Assembly: GCA_965262505.1 (NCBI GenBank)
Contig: CBDHFM010000004.1
Coordinates: 1 to 61,842 of the forward strand
Length of the DNA: 61,842 bases
Direction: 5' to 3'
From: JACPPO01 sp965262505
GTDB taxonomy: Bacteria > Acidobacteriota > Vicinamibacteria > Vicinamibacterales > UBA2999
The first letter of the stretch is position 1. Every line of letters starts with the position of its first letter. The position numbers and the translations under genes are program-made. The notes under the pieces were generated by a model. It ran no database searches. It saw only the letters and a program-made list of their open reading frames with translations, and was not told where the DNA came from. Shown here piece after piece: positions 41,262-50,138 of this stretch.

Positions 41262-41546
41262 TCATGATGATTCAAGCTCCGCGCAGCGACGATCAATGAA
41301 CCGGCGGATTTCATCGTTCATCTTCGTGCCAGCGACGGTGCAAGCAATCTTGAAGCGCCGATGTTGCGCCCGTGGCAGGTCGACCGTTAAGCGTGCGTAC
41401 TCTGGTTTTACAGCTATCTGTAACTCTGTGTTAACAGATAGCTGTTTGTCTGTGTCAACCCCAGCGCCGCCTCTGACGAACGTGTTGATGTCGTCAGACG
41501 TCGGGTGTCTGTTGGGGACTGGCTTCGTCAGAGTTTTCTTGATCAT
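41262..41546 (-). CDS. ParG-like ribbon-helix-helix protein (second partition module)
   Basis: 94 residues. A long flexible N-terminus is followed by a C-terminal ribbon-helix-helix (YARLTVDLPRAQHRRFKIACTVAGTKMNDEIRRFIDRRC). It overlaps parA2 by 53 bp. The linker codons (DKQLSVNTELQIAV) contain a perfect 12-bp inverted repeat. Confidence 0.82.
   Translation of the reverse strand: MIKKTLTKPVPNRHPTSDDINTFVRGGAGVDTDKQLSVNTELQIAVKPEYARLTVDLPRAQHRRFKIACTVAGTKMNDEIRRFIDRRCAELESS
41410..41445. repeat. perfect 12-bp inverted repeat inside the ParG-like gene
   Basis: ACAGCTATCTGT (41410-41421) and ACAGATAGCTGT (41434-41445) with a 12-base spacer. AT-rich for this replicon and located inside coding sequence, it may be an intragenic centromere, operator or recombination site. 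Confidence 0.75.
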
Positions 41547-42165
41547 AGAACGCTCCGATTTCTTGCATGACTGTTGCAAACTCCTGGCTCGCCGGGCTCT
41601 CGGGCGCCCACTCGAAAATCGTCTTTCCCATGGTGAGCGCTTCCGCGATCGCCACGCGGTTGGCGACGGCGGCCCGGAGCAACGGAATACCGTGGTCCGC
41701 GACATGTTCGCGGATCGAACGGCTCAGCACGGTGTTGATGATGACACGTGAAACCAGAAACACAGCTTTCAGTGCTTCTTTATATTGCCGCGCCTCTTGG
41801 ACCTGTTGAATGGTGGTCTGGCTGGCCCAATCGGACGCGCCGGACGCCTCGATGGGAATCACGATCAGGTCCGAGGCGATAATCACCGCGCGGCTCACGG
41901 CTTCGGCGCGCGGCGGGCCATCAATCACAACATGGTCATAGTTGACGGCATGGCCCAGGATTTCCTGCGCCATGTTGCCCCGAGCGAGTGCCATCACGGG
42001 AAACGTCATCGCGTCTCGACGCGCCGCCCAATCGTTCGTGGTCCCTTGTGGGTCCGCGTCGATCAACAGGGTCTTGGCCCCTTGCCGCTGCAGGTAGTCG
42101 GCGGCGTTGGTGGAGAGGGTCGATTTGCCCACCCCGCCTTTTTGGTTAAGGAAGGCAAGAATCAT
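41494..42165 (-). CDS. ParA-family partition ATPase (second module)
   Basis: 223 residues from MILAFLNQKGGVGKST (deviant Walker A), with LLIDADPQGTTNDW, HVVIDGPPRAE and VIPIEASGASDWA. It is a distinct ParA from the one at 31 kb. A CACGT-TAAC-ACGTG repeat (42203-42216) upstream is a candidate operator. A second ParA suggests fusion of two plasmids. Confidence 0.93.
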   Translation of the reverse strand: MILAFLNQKGGVGKSTLSTNAADYLQRQGAKTLLIDADPQGTTNDWAARRDAMTFPVMALARGNMAQEILGHAVNYDHVVIDGPPRAEAVSRAVIIASDLIVIPIEASGASDWASQTTIQQVQEARQYKEALKAVFLVSRVIINTVLSRSIREHVADHGIPLLRAAVANRVAIAEALTMGKTIFEWAPESPASQEFATVMQEIGAFYDQENSDEASPQQTPDV

Positions 42166-42444
42166 TGTGCCCGTGTATCTGTGAACACGGTCATCATTGT
42201 GACACGTTAACACGTGCGTGTGTCGATGGAAGCGCTTTGAACGCTCTGCGCCGGGGCCAGCGGCGCCAAGACCGGAGCTGTTTCCGGCGCGTCCGCTCTC
42301 GGCCTCGCGTTTCGGCCCGCGCCGCCCACAGAGGGAAGCCGTCCGCGTGCTGGGGCCAGCAGGGCCGAGTCGCGCCCATGAGTAGGGCGCGCCGTGTCGC
42401 GGGGGCCGAGCCAGGCGCCACCGGGCAGGGCGTCCCCGCCTCGC

Positions 42445-42943
42445 TCATTCGGATACTTCGCCCTCCTCGATGAGGGTTTCGAAGCGGTCGTAGTCATTGG
42501 TCAAGGCCTGGGCGAGGGCGAAGAGCTTGGTGACGGCGTCTTTCGCGCTGGTAACGCGCACCTCGATCCGATCGCGGCTGACCGAGACGCCGGCCGGCAG
42601 GCTGGCGAGCCGTCCGTGGAGAGCGTCCACGGGGACCGGGACTCGAATCCCGGTGCGTCTGGCCTGGCGGAGTGCGGTCCACACCCGGTCGCGGCGGGCG
42701 TCGACGCCGTCCACGTCTACCACGCCGTCGCGTCCGGAGCTGGCGGAGGAGCGTGGTGCGCGAGAGGGTACGGATGGAGCCGGTCAGCTCGGCCCCGAAG
42801 GCCCGCATCAGGGTGGCCGCCCGGGCGCGCGAGACGCCGAAGAGCGCTTCGAGGTCGCGGCGGGTGAGGAGCGGCCGGTCGAGCGCGACAAGCTGCGCGA
42901 TGGCGTCTGGGAGGGCGAGGAGCCACCGGGGTCTAGTGGGCAC
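42445..42943 (-). pseudogene. dispersed DNA-binding gene, frameshifted copy (copy 3)
   Basis: Frame one gives MPTRPRWLLALPDAIAQLVALDRPLLTRRDLEALFGVSRARAATLMRAFGAELTG; near 42720 the reading shifts to RRDRVWTALRQARRTGIRVPVPVDALHGRLASLPAGVSVSRDRIEVRVTSAKDAVTKLFALAQALTNDYDRFETLIEEGE. Together they cover the whole family, with a natural C-terminus. A frameshift, or a sequencing error, is the only defect. Confidence 0.85.
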
Positions 42944-43013
42944 CGTACTGACCTGTCAACCCGTTTCGGGCATGGAGGTTAGGAGGATGTTGCGGAGGCA
43001 TGTCTTAGGTAAT

Positions 43014-43083
43014 GTTAGTAGACGGTCGTCTAGAATGCAAGCTGGGCGGGTGCCGTGGGTGGCGCTACATAAAGGACGTTATG
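43014..43083 (-). promoter_or_regulatory. conserved upstream element of the dispersed DNA-binding gene (copy 3)
   Basis: Blocks GTTAGTAGACGGTCGTC and CATAAAGGACGTTATG are separated by the same 54 bp as at 27700-27769 and lie about 70 bp before the gene start. Confidence 0.6.
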
Positions 43084-43129
43084 TTACTATTCAGGCGATG
43101 ACACGGAGGGTCGACCAGCGGCGGCCAAC

Positions 43130-43420
43130 ATGGCCATCCCGGGGCGGACGGTGAGACGCTGCCGCATGCGGATGAACCGCGCGCGCCTCAGGCGTCTGGC
43201 CACTTGCGCGGTCCTCCTCGCCGGCACCGTGGACGACACCGGTCGCGTCACGTTCCCGCCCGACTCCCTCGTCAATGCCGTGCCCATCCCCATGGGCGTC
43301 GACACCTGCGCCACCATCACCCCGGCGCCCACCATGCTGACGTTCGCGGGCACCACGGCGCAATTTCTCCAAACCGCGACCAGCGACAGCTGCGGGAGCT
43401 TGAGGTCGTGGGCACGCTGA
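43130..43420 (+). CDS. possible small exported protein
   Basis: 96 residues. The N-terminus (MRMNRARLRRLATCAVLLAGTV) resembles a signal peptide with a Cys; the remainder (VTFPPDSLVNAVPIPMGVDTCATITPAPTMLTFAG) has no known domain. No good ribosome-binding site. Could be a chance frame. Confidence 0.3.
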   Translation: MAIPGRTVRRCRMRMNRARLRRLATCAVLLAGTVDDTGRVTFPPDSLVNAVPIPMGVDTCATITPAPTMLTFAGTTAQFLQTATSDSCGSLRSWAR

Positions 43421-43453
43421 CGCGGCAGTAGCGAGTCCGAAGCGCAGGTGGAG

Positions 43454-44494
43454 ATGGGCACTGATCCGACACAACCGACTCCCCCACCCGCGCCGGCCCT
43501 GCCACCGCCTGAGGCCCTGGCGCCGGTGGCCGCACCGACGGAGGCGCTCGTCCTGCCCGGGGGGTGGCAGATCGAGGGTCTCCCGGACATCGTCCGGCGC
43601 GCCGGGCCGCAGGCCGCCGAGCGGACGGTGGAGTTTTTCAACGCCCAGATCCGCAACCCGCACACCCGCGCGGCGTACGCCGCGGCCGTGACGCGGTTCT
43701 TCGCCTGGTGCGAGGCGCGCGGGCTCGCGCTCGCGCAGATTTCACCGATCGCCGTAGCCACCTACATTGACGAGATGCACGGCCGGTATCGCGCCCCCAC
43801 GATCAAGCAGCATCTGGCCGCCATCCGCCGCCTGTTCGATTGGCTGGTGACCGGACAGGTGATACCCACCAACCCGGCCACCTCGGTGCGCGGGCCGACC
43901 CACGTCGTCAGGACGGGCAAGACGCCGGTGCTGCAACCCGCCGAAGCGCGACTACTGCTGGACACCATCGACACGTCGACCCTCCGCGGCCTGCGCGATC
44001 GCGCCCTGCTGGCCGTGATGGTCTACAGTTTTGCGCGCGTCTCGGCCGTCGTCGGCATGCGCGTGGAGGATTACTACCAGCAGGGCAAGCGCTGGTGGCT
44101 GCGGCTCCAGGAAAAAGGGGGCAAGCACCACGCCCTGCCGGTCCACCACAAGGCGGAGGCCTATCTCGACGCCTATCTCGACGCGGCCGGGATCGCGGCC
44201 GAGAAAGACGCGCCCCTGTGGCGCTCGATGCCGCGGGCCGGCGGGATGGGCGCGCGCCGGATGAGCCGGGTGGATGTGTTCCGGATGATCAAGCGGCGCA
44301 TCAAGACCGTCGGGCTCGGCGAGGCCAATTGCCACACCTTCCGGGCCACCGGCATCACGGCGTATCTGCTCAATGGCGGCACGCTCGAGCGCGCCCAGGC
44401 GATCGCCGGGCATGAGAGCCCGCGCACGACCAAGCTCTACGACCGAACGGCCGACGAGGTGACCATCGAGGATATCGAGAAAATCGGGATTTAA
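43454..44494 (+). CDS. XerD-like tyrosine integrase
   Basis: 346 residues. A core-binding domain (RNPHTRAAYAAAVTRFFAWCEARG) precedes a catalytic domain with Arg in FARVSAVVGMR, Lys in EKGGKHHALPVH, the box HTFRATG, and GHESPRTTKLYDRT with the Tyr nucleophile. AGGTGGAG precedes the ATG. This type is common in plasmids and integrative elements. It belongs to a different subgroup from the other recombinases here. Confidence 0.93.
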   Translation: MGTDPTQPTPPPAPALPPPEALAPVAAPTEALVLPGGWQIEGLPDIVRRAGPQAAERTVEFFNAQIRNPHTRAAYAAAVTRFFAWCEARGLALAQISPIAVATYIDEMHGRYRAPTIKQHLAAIRRLFDWLVTGQVIPTNPATSVRGPTHVVRTGKTPVLQPAEARLLLDTIDTSTLRGLRDRALLAVMVYSFARVSAVVGMRVEDYYQQGKRWWLRLQEKGGKHHALPVHHKAEAYLDAYLDAAGIAAEKDAPLWRSMPRAGGMGARRMSRVDVFRMIKRRIKTVGLGEANCHTFRATGITAYLLNGGTLERAQAIAGHESPRTTKLYDRTADEVTIEDIEKIGI

Positions 44495-44516
44495 GGGGCT
44501 ATAGCCTCCACACGCG

Positions 44517-45215
44517 GTGAGCAGCCTCCAGCTTGCGTGCAAGGCCGAGGATCTATTCTTAGGTGTGCCGGACCCAATCACACTTACCGTCAGCGTTCTC
44601 GCCTTGCTCGTGTCTGCCGCGTCGGCTATCGCAACTTGGCGCATTAACAGCCGCCAAAGCCGGCACCAGGAACGACTGGTAGATCTCGAAACCGCCCGAG
44701 AACAGGACCGCCAGCGCCTGGCGCGAAGTGCCGAGCTTCGGGCTTCAATCGGCCGCGATAAGCAGGATTTTCGGGAGCGGATGATCCCTAGATCGGCGAC
44801 ATACTGGCTGGCCATCCGCAACGACGGGATGGCGTTGGCGCAGAACGTACGTATTCTTCTTGATGGGAAGCCTTTCCTCGAGCACACGCTCGTTCCACAT
44901 GGCGAGGAAGATCTCACATACAAATTTATAGGGCGCATGCGCCGCGCCAGCCCTTGTTTCTTGTCTCGCTTGTACGTCGTCAAACCAATCCGGACCACTG
45001 CGGCTGCGTCGCAAGAGAGACTTCCTGCCGTTGTGCCGCGTGGTTCAGGTCACGGTCCAGAGCGATCCGAACGGCGTGGGAGGACGGAGGCGCGCGTCCC
45101 GGTGTGCGGCGATCACGCGCACACGGATCCCGACGCCTTCGCGATTGCAAGAGAATCGAGACTCCCTGGAACGGCTCATGTTAGTTTAAGGCAAACCGGA
45201 AAGGGTATATCGTGA
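44517..45215 (+). CDS. membrane-anchored protein of unknown function, possibly frameshifted
   Basis: The first 140 residues look genuine: a membrane helix (ITLTVSVLALLVSAASAIATW), a charged helix (QERLVDLETAREQDRQRLARSAELRASIGRDK) and a beta-rich part (YWLAIRNDGMALAQNVRILLDG). After about 44935 the composition turns Arg/Ser-rich, while another frame reads PLRLRRKRDFLPLCRVVQVTV. A frameshift near there is likely. Confidence 0.5.
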   Translation: MSSLQLACKAEDLFLGVPDPITLTVSVLALLVSAASAIATWRINSRQSRHQERLVDLETAREQDRQRLARSAELRASIGRDKQDFRERMIPRSATYWLAIRNDGMALAQNVRILLDGKPFLEHTLVPHGEEDLTYKFIGRMRRASPCFLSRLYVVKPIRTTAAASQERLPAVVPRGSGHGPERSERRGRTEARVPVCGDHAHTDPDAFAIARESRLPGTAHVSLRQTGKGIS

Positions 45216-46183
45216 AAAAGATCGCAATCGTGGGGCTTCTCGTCGTGGCGCTCGGAGGCGTGCCGAGTCCGGCGCAAGGGCAGGGCTGGTATCTCGGGAG
45301 CGAACTGGGCGGGCACGTGGTCCCGGCCCTGGGCATCACCGGGCTGTCCAACGACCGAGCGAGTGTATGTGATGAGTTCATCAATCCGCAGTATGCAACG
45401 GTGACGCAGACCGCGGGATATGAAGCCTACAACTGCACGGGACCGGATCGCAGGGACAACTGGGTTAATCAGTTCGCCAGGGCCACGGGCTTGCAGACCA
45501 GCTGGGTGCTGGGGTATCGCTTCGGGGCCGACGCCTCTGGCCCGCGGTGGCGCCACGTGCGAACGGAGATGGAATACTTCTACCGCGCCACCGCCTACGA
45601 CCAGACCGTCGCCGTGCCCGGCCTCAACGCTGGCTCGGGCAGCGTCACCGCCGACAAGCTGAATCAAGAACTGCAGACGGCGACGGACTACCTCGGCCGT
45701 GTGACTTCGCACACCCTGTTCGCGAACCTGTATTGGGACGTTCGGACCCGCAGTCGGCTCACGCCCTATGTCGGCGTGGGTGTGGGGATCGGGTCGACGG
45801 CGGGGGCCTACGGCAGTCTGTGGTCGAGGAACGCCAATCCCACGGCGATTACCACCGGCGAGGGGCTGCCCAACGTGGACGACATTCGCCAGAACCTGGC
45901 AGCCACGACAAGTAGTTTCCAGGGCATCCTGTCCGACAAGCTGGTCAGCCAGCAGGTGTTGGTCGGAGTGAACTACGCGCTCACCGAGGGTCTGTCAGTG
46001 GGTGTCAAGGGTCGCTGGGTCCACGGTGCGGCCTTCGAGAGTGACGACGCGCTCGTCTGGGATCCGCTGCGTAGTCACGTTCCCAATCTGCGCCGCGATG
46101 GGAGCGAACCCGTCTCGGGGCAGCTGCTGACCGACGCCAGCACGCTCTGGGACGTGGGCCTGAGTCTCACGTACCACTTCTAA
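45212..46183 (+). CDS. outer-membrane beta-barrel protein
   Basis: 323 residues with a GTG start after GGAAAGGG. Signal peptide MKKIAIVGLLVVALGGVPSPAQG, then GWYLGSELGGHVVPALG, many alternating strands (LTPYVGVGVGIGSTAGAY, VLVGVNYALTEGLSVGVKGRWVHG) and a C-terminal DVGLSLTYHF ending in Phe, the insertion signal of outer-membrane proteins. It resembles surface-antigen/OmpA-like porin folds. This supports a Gram-negative host. Confidence 0.88.
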   Translation: MKKIAIVGLLVVALGGVPSPAQGQGWYLGSELGGHVVPALGITGLSNDRASVCDEFINPQYATVTQTAGYEAYNCTGPDRRDNWVNQFARATGLQTSWVLGYRFGADASGPRWRHVRTEMEYFYRATAYDQTVAVPGLNAGSGSVTADKLNQELQTATDYLGRVTSHTLFANLYWDVRTRSRLTPYVGVGVGIGSTAGAYGSLWSRNANPTAITTGEGLPNVDDIRQNLAATTSSFQGILSDKLVSQQVLVGVNYALTEGLSVGVKGRWVHGAAFESDDALVWDPLRSHVPNLRRDGSEPVSGQLLTDASTLWDVGLSLTYHF

Positions 46184-46207
46184 AACGGGACGCTGGTGCA
46201 TTAACCT

Positions 46208-46239
46208 TCCGCAGACGCGGGCGTAGCCGATCAACATGT
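46208..46239 (-). pseudogene. serine resolvase stub (first nine codons)
   Basis: Read leftwards from the ATG at 46239 the frame gives MLIGYARVC, the first strand of a serine resolvase, then leaves the family. It is the leftover of a second resolvase gene next to its upstream palindrome. Confidence 0.55.
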
Positions 46240-46264
46240 GTCGTAAACGGCCGTTTGCGACACA
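46237..46264. repeat. 28-bp near-perfect palindrome, resolvase-site-like
   Basis: TGTGTCGTAAACGG and CCGTTTGCGACACA are complements with one mismatch and no spacer. A further TGTGTCG lies at 46296. It overlaps the start of the resolvase stub, where Tn3-type res subsites are found. Confidence 0.7.
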
Positions 46265-46762
46265 CGGGCAAGGACACCGTCCAGTACGCGCCGCCGTGTG
46301 TCGTATCCCGTGTCGGATTCTATGTCTTGCATACGTCGAGCGCGTGTGCCAGTGCCGGCGTATCACGACAGGCCGCACAAAAGAGCTTCTCGATCACGGT
46401 CGGCCTTGATCTGATCGAACTCGGCCACCGTTGGCTGCCTAGACATCGGGGTAATGGTATCAAGTGCTGTCGGTGCGCTGCAGGATGTACGGCCCTAGGC
46501 CGAACAGCAACAACAGATCCCGCGCGTGGCGGCTACCGTCATCGTCGAGGTGCGGGGAAAGCGCGCGCGGCACGGTTGGTCGGACAACCGCGGCGGCGCC
46601 GAGCTTTCAGCGTAGATCGGCGTGTCGCGCCAGCGCCTGCATCGCGATCGGGAGTGCAGCGCAGACGCTAACGACGACCGCGAGCAGGAGCGGACAAGGC
46701 GCTTTCTCTCTCTCCGCGTACGCGGGCTGGTCTCCCTCGCTGGTGAGGATCCCGCGCCCCAC
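46265..46762. other. region with remnants, no complete gene
   Basis: A minus-strand piece MSRQPTVAEFDQIKADRDREALL (46378-46446) reads like the start of a lost gene. Nothing else is recognised. Confidence 0.4.
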
Positions 46763-46802
46763 GATTTCTTTGGACAGCCTTCTGCGAGAAGGAGAATGAG
46801 TT

Positions 46803-47126
46803 ATGTCCAAGGCGCTCGTCGGCACGGGGCAGTGGTCCGCGCGACGAAAAGTCTCCGTGGTCATCGAGGTCCTCAAGGGGGAATCACTCGAGAGCCTCAG
46901 TCGTCGCCATGGCGTGACGGCGGCGAAGCTCTCGCAGTGGCGTGACGACTTCGTGGCCGGCGGTGAGGCCCGCCTCAAGCATCGCGAGGTCGCCGTCGAG
47001 GGCGCGGACACGCGGCGGCTCAAGAGCGTCGTGGCGGATCTCGCCACCGACAAGGCGTTGCTGGCCGAGAAGATTCGACACCTGGAGGCCGGCCGCCCTT
47101 CGGGCTGGTGGAGGTCGAAGCGATGA
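46803..47126 (+). CDS. IS3-family OrfA (transposase helix-turn-helix subunit)
   Basis: 107 residues. GAGAAGGAGAATGAGTT precedes the ATG. The helix-turn-helix is KVSVVIEVLKGESLESLSRRHGVTAAKLSQWRDDF, followed by a leucine-zipper-like end. It overlaps orfB by about 19 bp. Confidence 0.85.
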   Translation: MSKALVGTGQWSARRKVSVVIEVLKGESLESLSRRHGVTAAKLSQWRDDFVAGGEARLKHREVAVEGADTRRLKSVVADLATDKALLAEKIRHLEAGRPSGWWRSKR

Positions 47127-48014
47127 GTCACGAGACTTCGCCCTCCACTCACCGGCCGTACGGCATCGCCCGCGTCACGCGCGTGTGGCAGGTGCCGCGC
47201 TCGACGGTCTACGCGCAACGGAACCGGCGCGCCCGGCCGCCGCCGGTGGCCAAGCGCGGACCCAAGCCGCCCCAGTCGGATGCGGAGCTGACGGCCGCGG
47301 TCCGGGCCGTGATCGCCGCGAGTCCGTTCCACGGCGAAGGGCACCGCAAGATCTGGGCGCGCTTGCGGGTGCAGGGGCTGCGCACGTCGAAACGTCGGAC
47401 GTTGGTCGTGATGCGCGCTGCCGACTTGCTCGGCCCTGCGCGGCTGCCCACGCCGGTCGCCGCCCGTCCCCACGGCGGCACCATCGTCACCGCCAGTCCC
47501 AACGTGATGTGGGGGCACCGATGCGACGGCCACCGTGACGCTGGCGGACGGCCACGTCACGATCTTCGGGGCGATCGATCACTGCACGGCCGAATGTGGG
47601 GGACTACACGCGGCGAAGTACGGCACGCGCTTCGAGGCGTTGGAGCCGGTGCGCCAGGGCGTCCGAGATCACTTCGGGACGATGGCCGCCGGCGTGGCGA
47701 GCGGGCTCACGATGCGCCACGACCACGGCAGTCAGTACATGAGCAACGACTTTCACGCCGAGCTCCGGTTCCTCGGCATCGTGTCATCACCGGCCTTCGT
47801 CCGCCAGCCCGAGGGGAACGGCTGCATCGAACGGTTCTTCCGCACCCTCAAGGAACAGCTGCTGTGGGTGCGCCACTTTACGGATGTCGAGGACTTGCAG
47901 CAGGCGCTGCGCACCTTCAAGGAGACCTCTAACCAGCAGTGGTTGATCGAGCGACTCGGCTTCCGCGCACCCGCCGTCGTCCGTCGCGCGTTTGCGCTCA
48001 CCACGGCCGCGTGA
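47108..48014 (+). pseudogene. IS3-family OrfB (DDE transposase) with a frameshift
   Basis: The N-terminal part (GIARVTRVWQVPRSTVYAQR, ASPFHGEGHRKIWARLR) ends in NVMWG at about 47515. The next frame continues TDATATVTLADGHVTIFGAIDHCTAE, RHDHGSQY and EGNGCIERF, supplying the DDE residues. The break coincides with a run of five G, so one extra G, real or a sequencing error, explains it. Confidence 0.88.
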
Positions 48015-48042
48015 ATACACTCACCCGGCTGTCCAAGAAATC

Positions 48043-48518
48043 CGTGGCGGTACAGCCCTTATTCAGAATTGGATTCCCGAGGACGATCCGGGCCGTTCGT
48101 GGACGCAATTTAGCCCCGCACCGTGTCTGCCCATCCCACCAACGGCGCGGTCAACGAACGGACACCGGATCGTCGAGAGCGGCGGATTGAACGACGGCGA
48201 CCGCTGGGCCTGAGCACTCGTGACAGCGTGAGAAACGCTACGCCGGGAGAGTGAAGATTAGGTGCGGCATGAACTCGTCGCCGGGGGTTAGGTGACGAGA
48301 GCGAGAGCCCGATTTCTTCTGCGGCCGGCGAACGCGACCGGTCAGTCGAGCATTTCCCGTTCGACTCACCCAGTCGAAGTGGTCCTGATCCTGGGCGATC
48401 AACCGCGGGCCGCAGCCGTCGCGCGTGGACCGACGGCCCGTGCCCGCGTTCGTCATCGGTGCCGGACTATTGTGATATCGTGAATATGTGTATTCACTGT
48501 GGTTGGAGGCTCCGCGAC
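48043..48518. other. region without a recognised gene
   Basis: A minus-strand frame (LIAQDQDHFDWVSRTGNARLTGRVRRPQKK, 48238-48420) might be a fragment of a lost gene. No family assigned. Confidence 0.4.
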
Positions 48519-48746
48519 ATGGCGACGTCGGTTCGACTGGATCCAGAGACCGAGCACCGGCTTGACGTGTTGGCGACGCAGACCGGGCGCACCAAGGCCT
48601 TCTACCTGCGTGAGATGATCGAGCGCGGCCTTGAGGACCTCGAGGATTACTACCTCGCCGCAGACGTTCTGGAGCGCCTTCGTCACGGCACCGAGACCGT
48701 GTACTCCTCCGCCGACGTGAGGCATGCCCTTCACTTGGACGATTGA
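48519..48746 (+). CDS. RHH antitoxin of a RelBE-type module
   Basis: 75 residues: MATSVRLDPETEHRLDVLATQTGRTKAFYLREMIERGLEDLEDYYLAADVLERLRHG is a CopG/RelB-type RHH with a toxin-binding tail. It overlaps the toxin start by 23 bp. The antitoxin is intact though the toxin is split by an IS. Confidence 0.9.
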   Translation: MATSVRLDPETEHRLDVLATQTGRTKAFYLREMIERGLEDLEDYYLAADVLERLRHGTETVYSSADVRHALHLDD

Positions 48747-48921
48747 GTACACCGAAACCGCCCGGACCCAGCTTCGCAAGCTCGACACGCCGATGGCTCG
48801 ACGCATCGTCGAGTACATGACCGGGCGGGTGGCGGGACTGGAAGACCCGCGGCGGCTGGGCAAGGCGCTGACCGGCCCTCTGTGAACCGTACCGGGAACG
48901 TCGGAGAGCGAATGACGTGAG

Positions 48922-49821
48922 TTAGGTCACCGTAACCTGCTCATAGTAACGCTCTTCATACTCCGCCGGCGGGATGTAGCCGATCGGTTCCAGTAACCGC
49001 CGGGTGTTGAACCAGTCGACCCACGCGAGCGTGGCGAATTCGACCGCCTCGATGTTGCGCCACGGGCCGCGTCGTCGAATCACCTCGGTCTTGAACAGAC
49101 CGATGATCGTTTCGGCGAGGGCATTGTCGTACGCGTCGCCGCGACTGCCGACAGACAGCGCGATGCCGGCGTCGGCCAGCCGCTCGGTGTAGCGCATCGA
49201 CAAGTACTGTGTGCCGCGGTCGCTGTGATGCACCAGGTCGCCCGCGCCGTCACCGCGACGATCGTAGATGGCCTGTTCAAGCGCATCGAGGACGAAGTCC
49301 GTGCGGAGCGAAGTCGACACGCGCCAGCCGACAATGCGTCGCGCGAACACGTCGATGACGAAGGCGACGTAGACGAAGCCTCGCCACGTCGCGACGTAGG
49401 TGAAGTCCGAGACCCACAATTGATTGGGCCGGGTCGCCACGAAGTGACGGTCGACGAGGTCAACCGGACGATCCGCACCGCCGTCCGCCTGCGTGGTGGT
49501 GACCCACGCACGGCCTCGGACAGCCCCACGGAGGCCCATGGCTCGCATCAGGCGGCCCACCGTACAGCGCGCCACGCGGTGGCCGTCGCGTCGCAGTTGC
49601 CGCCAGACCTTGCGCGGGCCATAGACCTGCTGGTTGTCGTCCCAGACGCGCTGAATCTCCCGGCGCCACCCGTCATCGCGTTGAACCCGCGCGCTCCGTC
49701 GCGTGGGATCTGCGTGTCGGGCCTTGTGCCAGAAGTACGTCGACGGGGCAATCGGCACAACGGTGCAGATCGACTCGACCCCGTAGGCGTCGCGATGGGC
49801 ATCGATGAACTGCACCATCAC
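48922..49821 (-). CDS. IS3-family OrfB transposase
   Basis: 299 residues with an HTH_21-like start (AYGVESICTVVPIAPSTYFWHK) and the rve integrase core: DFTYVATWRGFVYVAFVIDVFARRIVGW, HSDRGTQYLS and NALAETIIGLFKTEVI give the DDE triad. It is probably made as an OrfAB fusion by frameshifting in the overlap with orfA. Confidence 0.93.
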   Translation of the reverse strand: MMVQFIDAHRDAYGVESICTVVPIAPSTYFWHKARHADPTRRSARVQRDDGWRREIQRVWDDNQQVYGPRKVWRQLRRDGHRVARCTVGRLMRAMGLRGAVRGRAWVTTTQADGGADRPVDLVDRHFVATRPNQLWVSDFTYVATWRGFVYVAFVIDVFARRIVGWRVSTSLRTDFVLDALEQAIYDRRGDGAGDLVHHSDRGTQYLSMRYTERLADAGIALSVGSRGDAYDNALAETIIGLFKTEVIRRRGPWRNIEAVEFATLAWVDWFNTRRLLEPIGYIPPAEYEERYYEQVTVT

Positions 49822-50138
49822 CGCGGTCGGCGGTCGAGCTCCGCCTGCGCAAAATACGCCGACGCCTTGCGCAAGATCTCGTTTGTGCGCTTCAGCTCAC
49901 GCACCTCGCGCTCCAACTCCTTCACGCGCTGGCGTTCCGCGGTCGTCAGGCCACCGCGGAGCCCGCTATCGCGCTCGGCCTGCCGGACCCACTTCCGGAG
50001 CGTTTCGGCCGTGCACCCCAGCTTGCCCGCAATCGACTCGATCGCGGCCCACTCGGACGGGTGCTCAGCCCCATGCTCGCGGACCAGCCGCACCGCTCGC
50101 TCTCGTACTTCGGGGGAATACCGACTCAGTCGTGACAT
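49818..50138 (-). CDS. IS3-family OrfA
   Basis: 106 residues: RYSPEVRERAVRLVREHG, IESIAGKLGCTAETLRKWVRQAE and a coiled coil (ERQRVKELEREVRELKRTNEILRKASAYFAQAE), the classic transposase_8 helix-turn-helix and leucine zipper. It overlaps orfB by four bases. Confidence 0.92.
   Translation of the reverse strand: MSRLSRYSPEVRERAVRLVREHGAEHPSEWAAIESIAGKLGCTAETLRKWVRQAERDSGLRGGLTTAERQRVKELEREVRELKRTNEILRKASAYFAQAELDRRPR

Larger units (their letters stand above)
46763..48042 (+). mobile_element. IS3-family insertion sequence, defective
   Basis: Imperfect terminal repeats GATTTCTTTGGACAGCC (46763-46779) and the complement of GATTTCTTGGACAGCC (48027-48042) enclose orfA and orfB. No target duplication was identified. 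orfB carries a frameshift. Confidence 0.8.
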
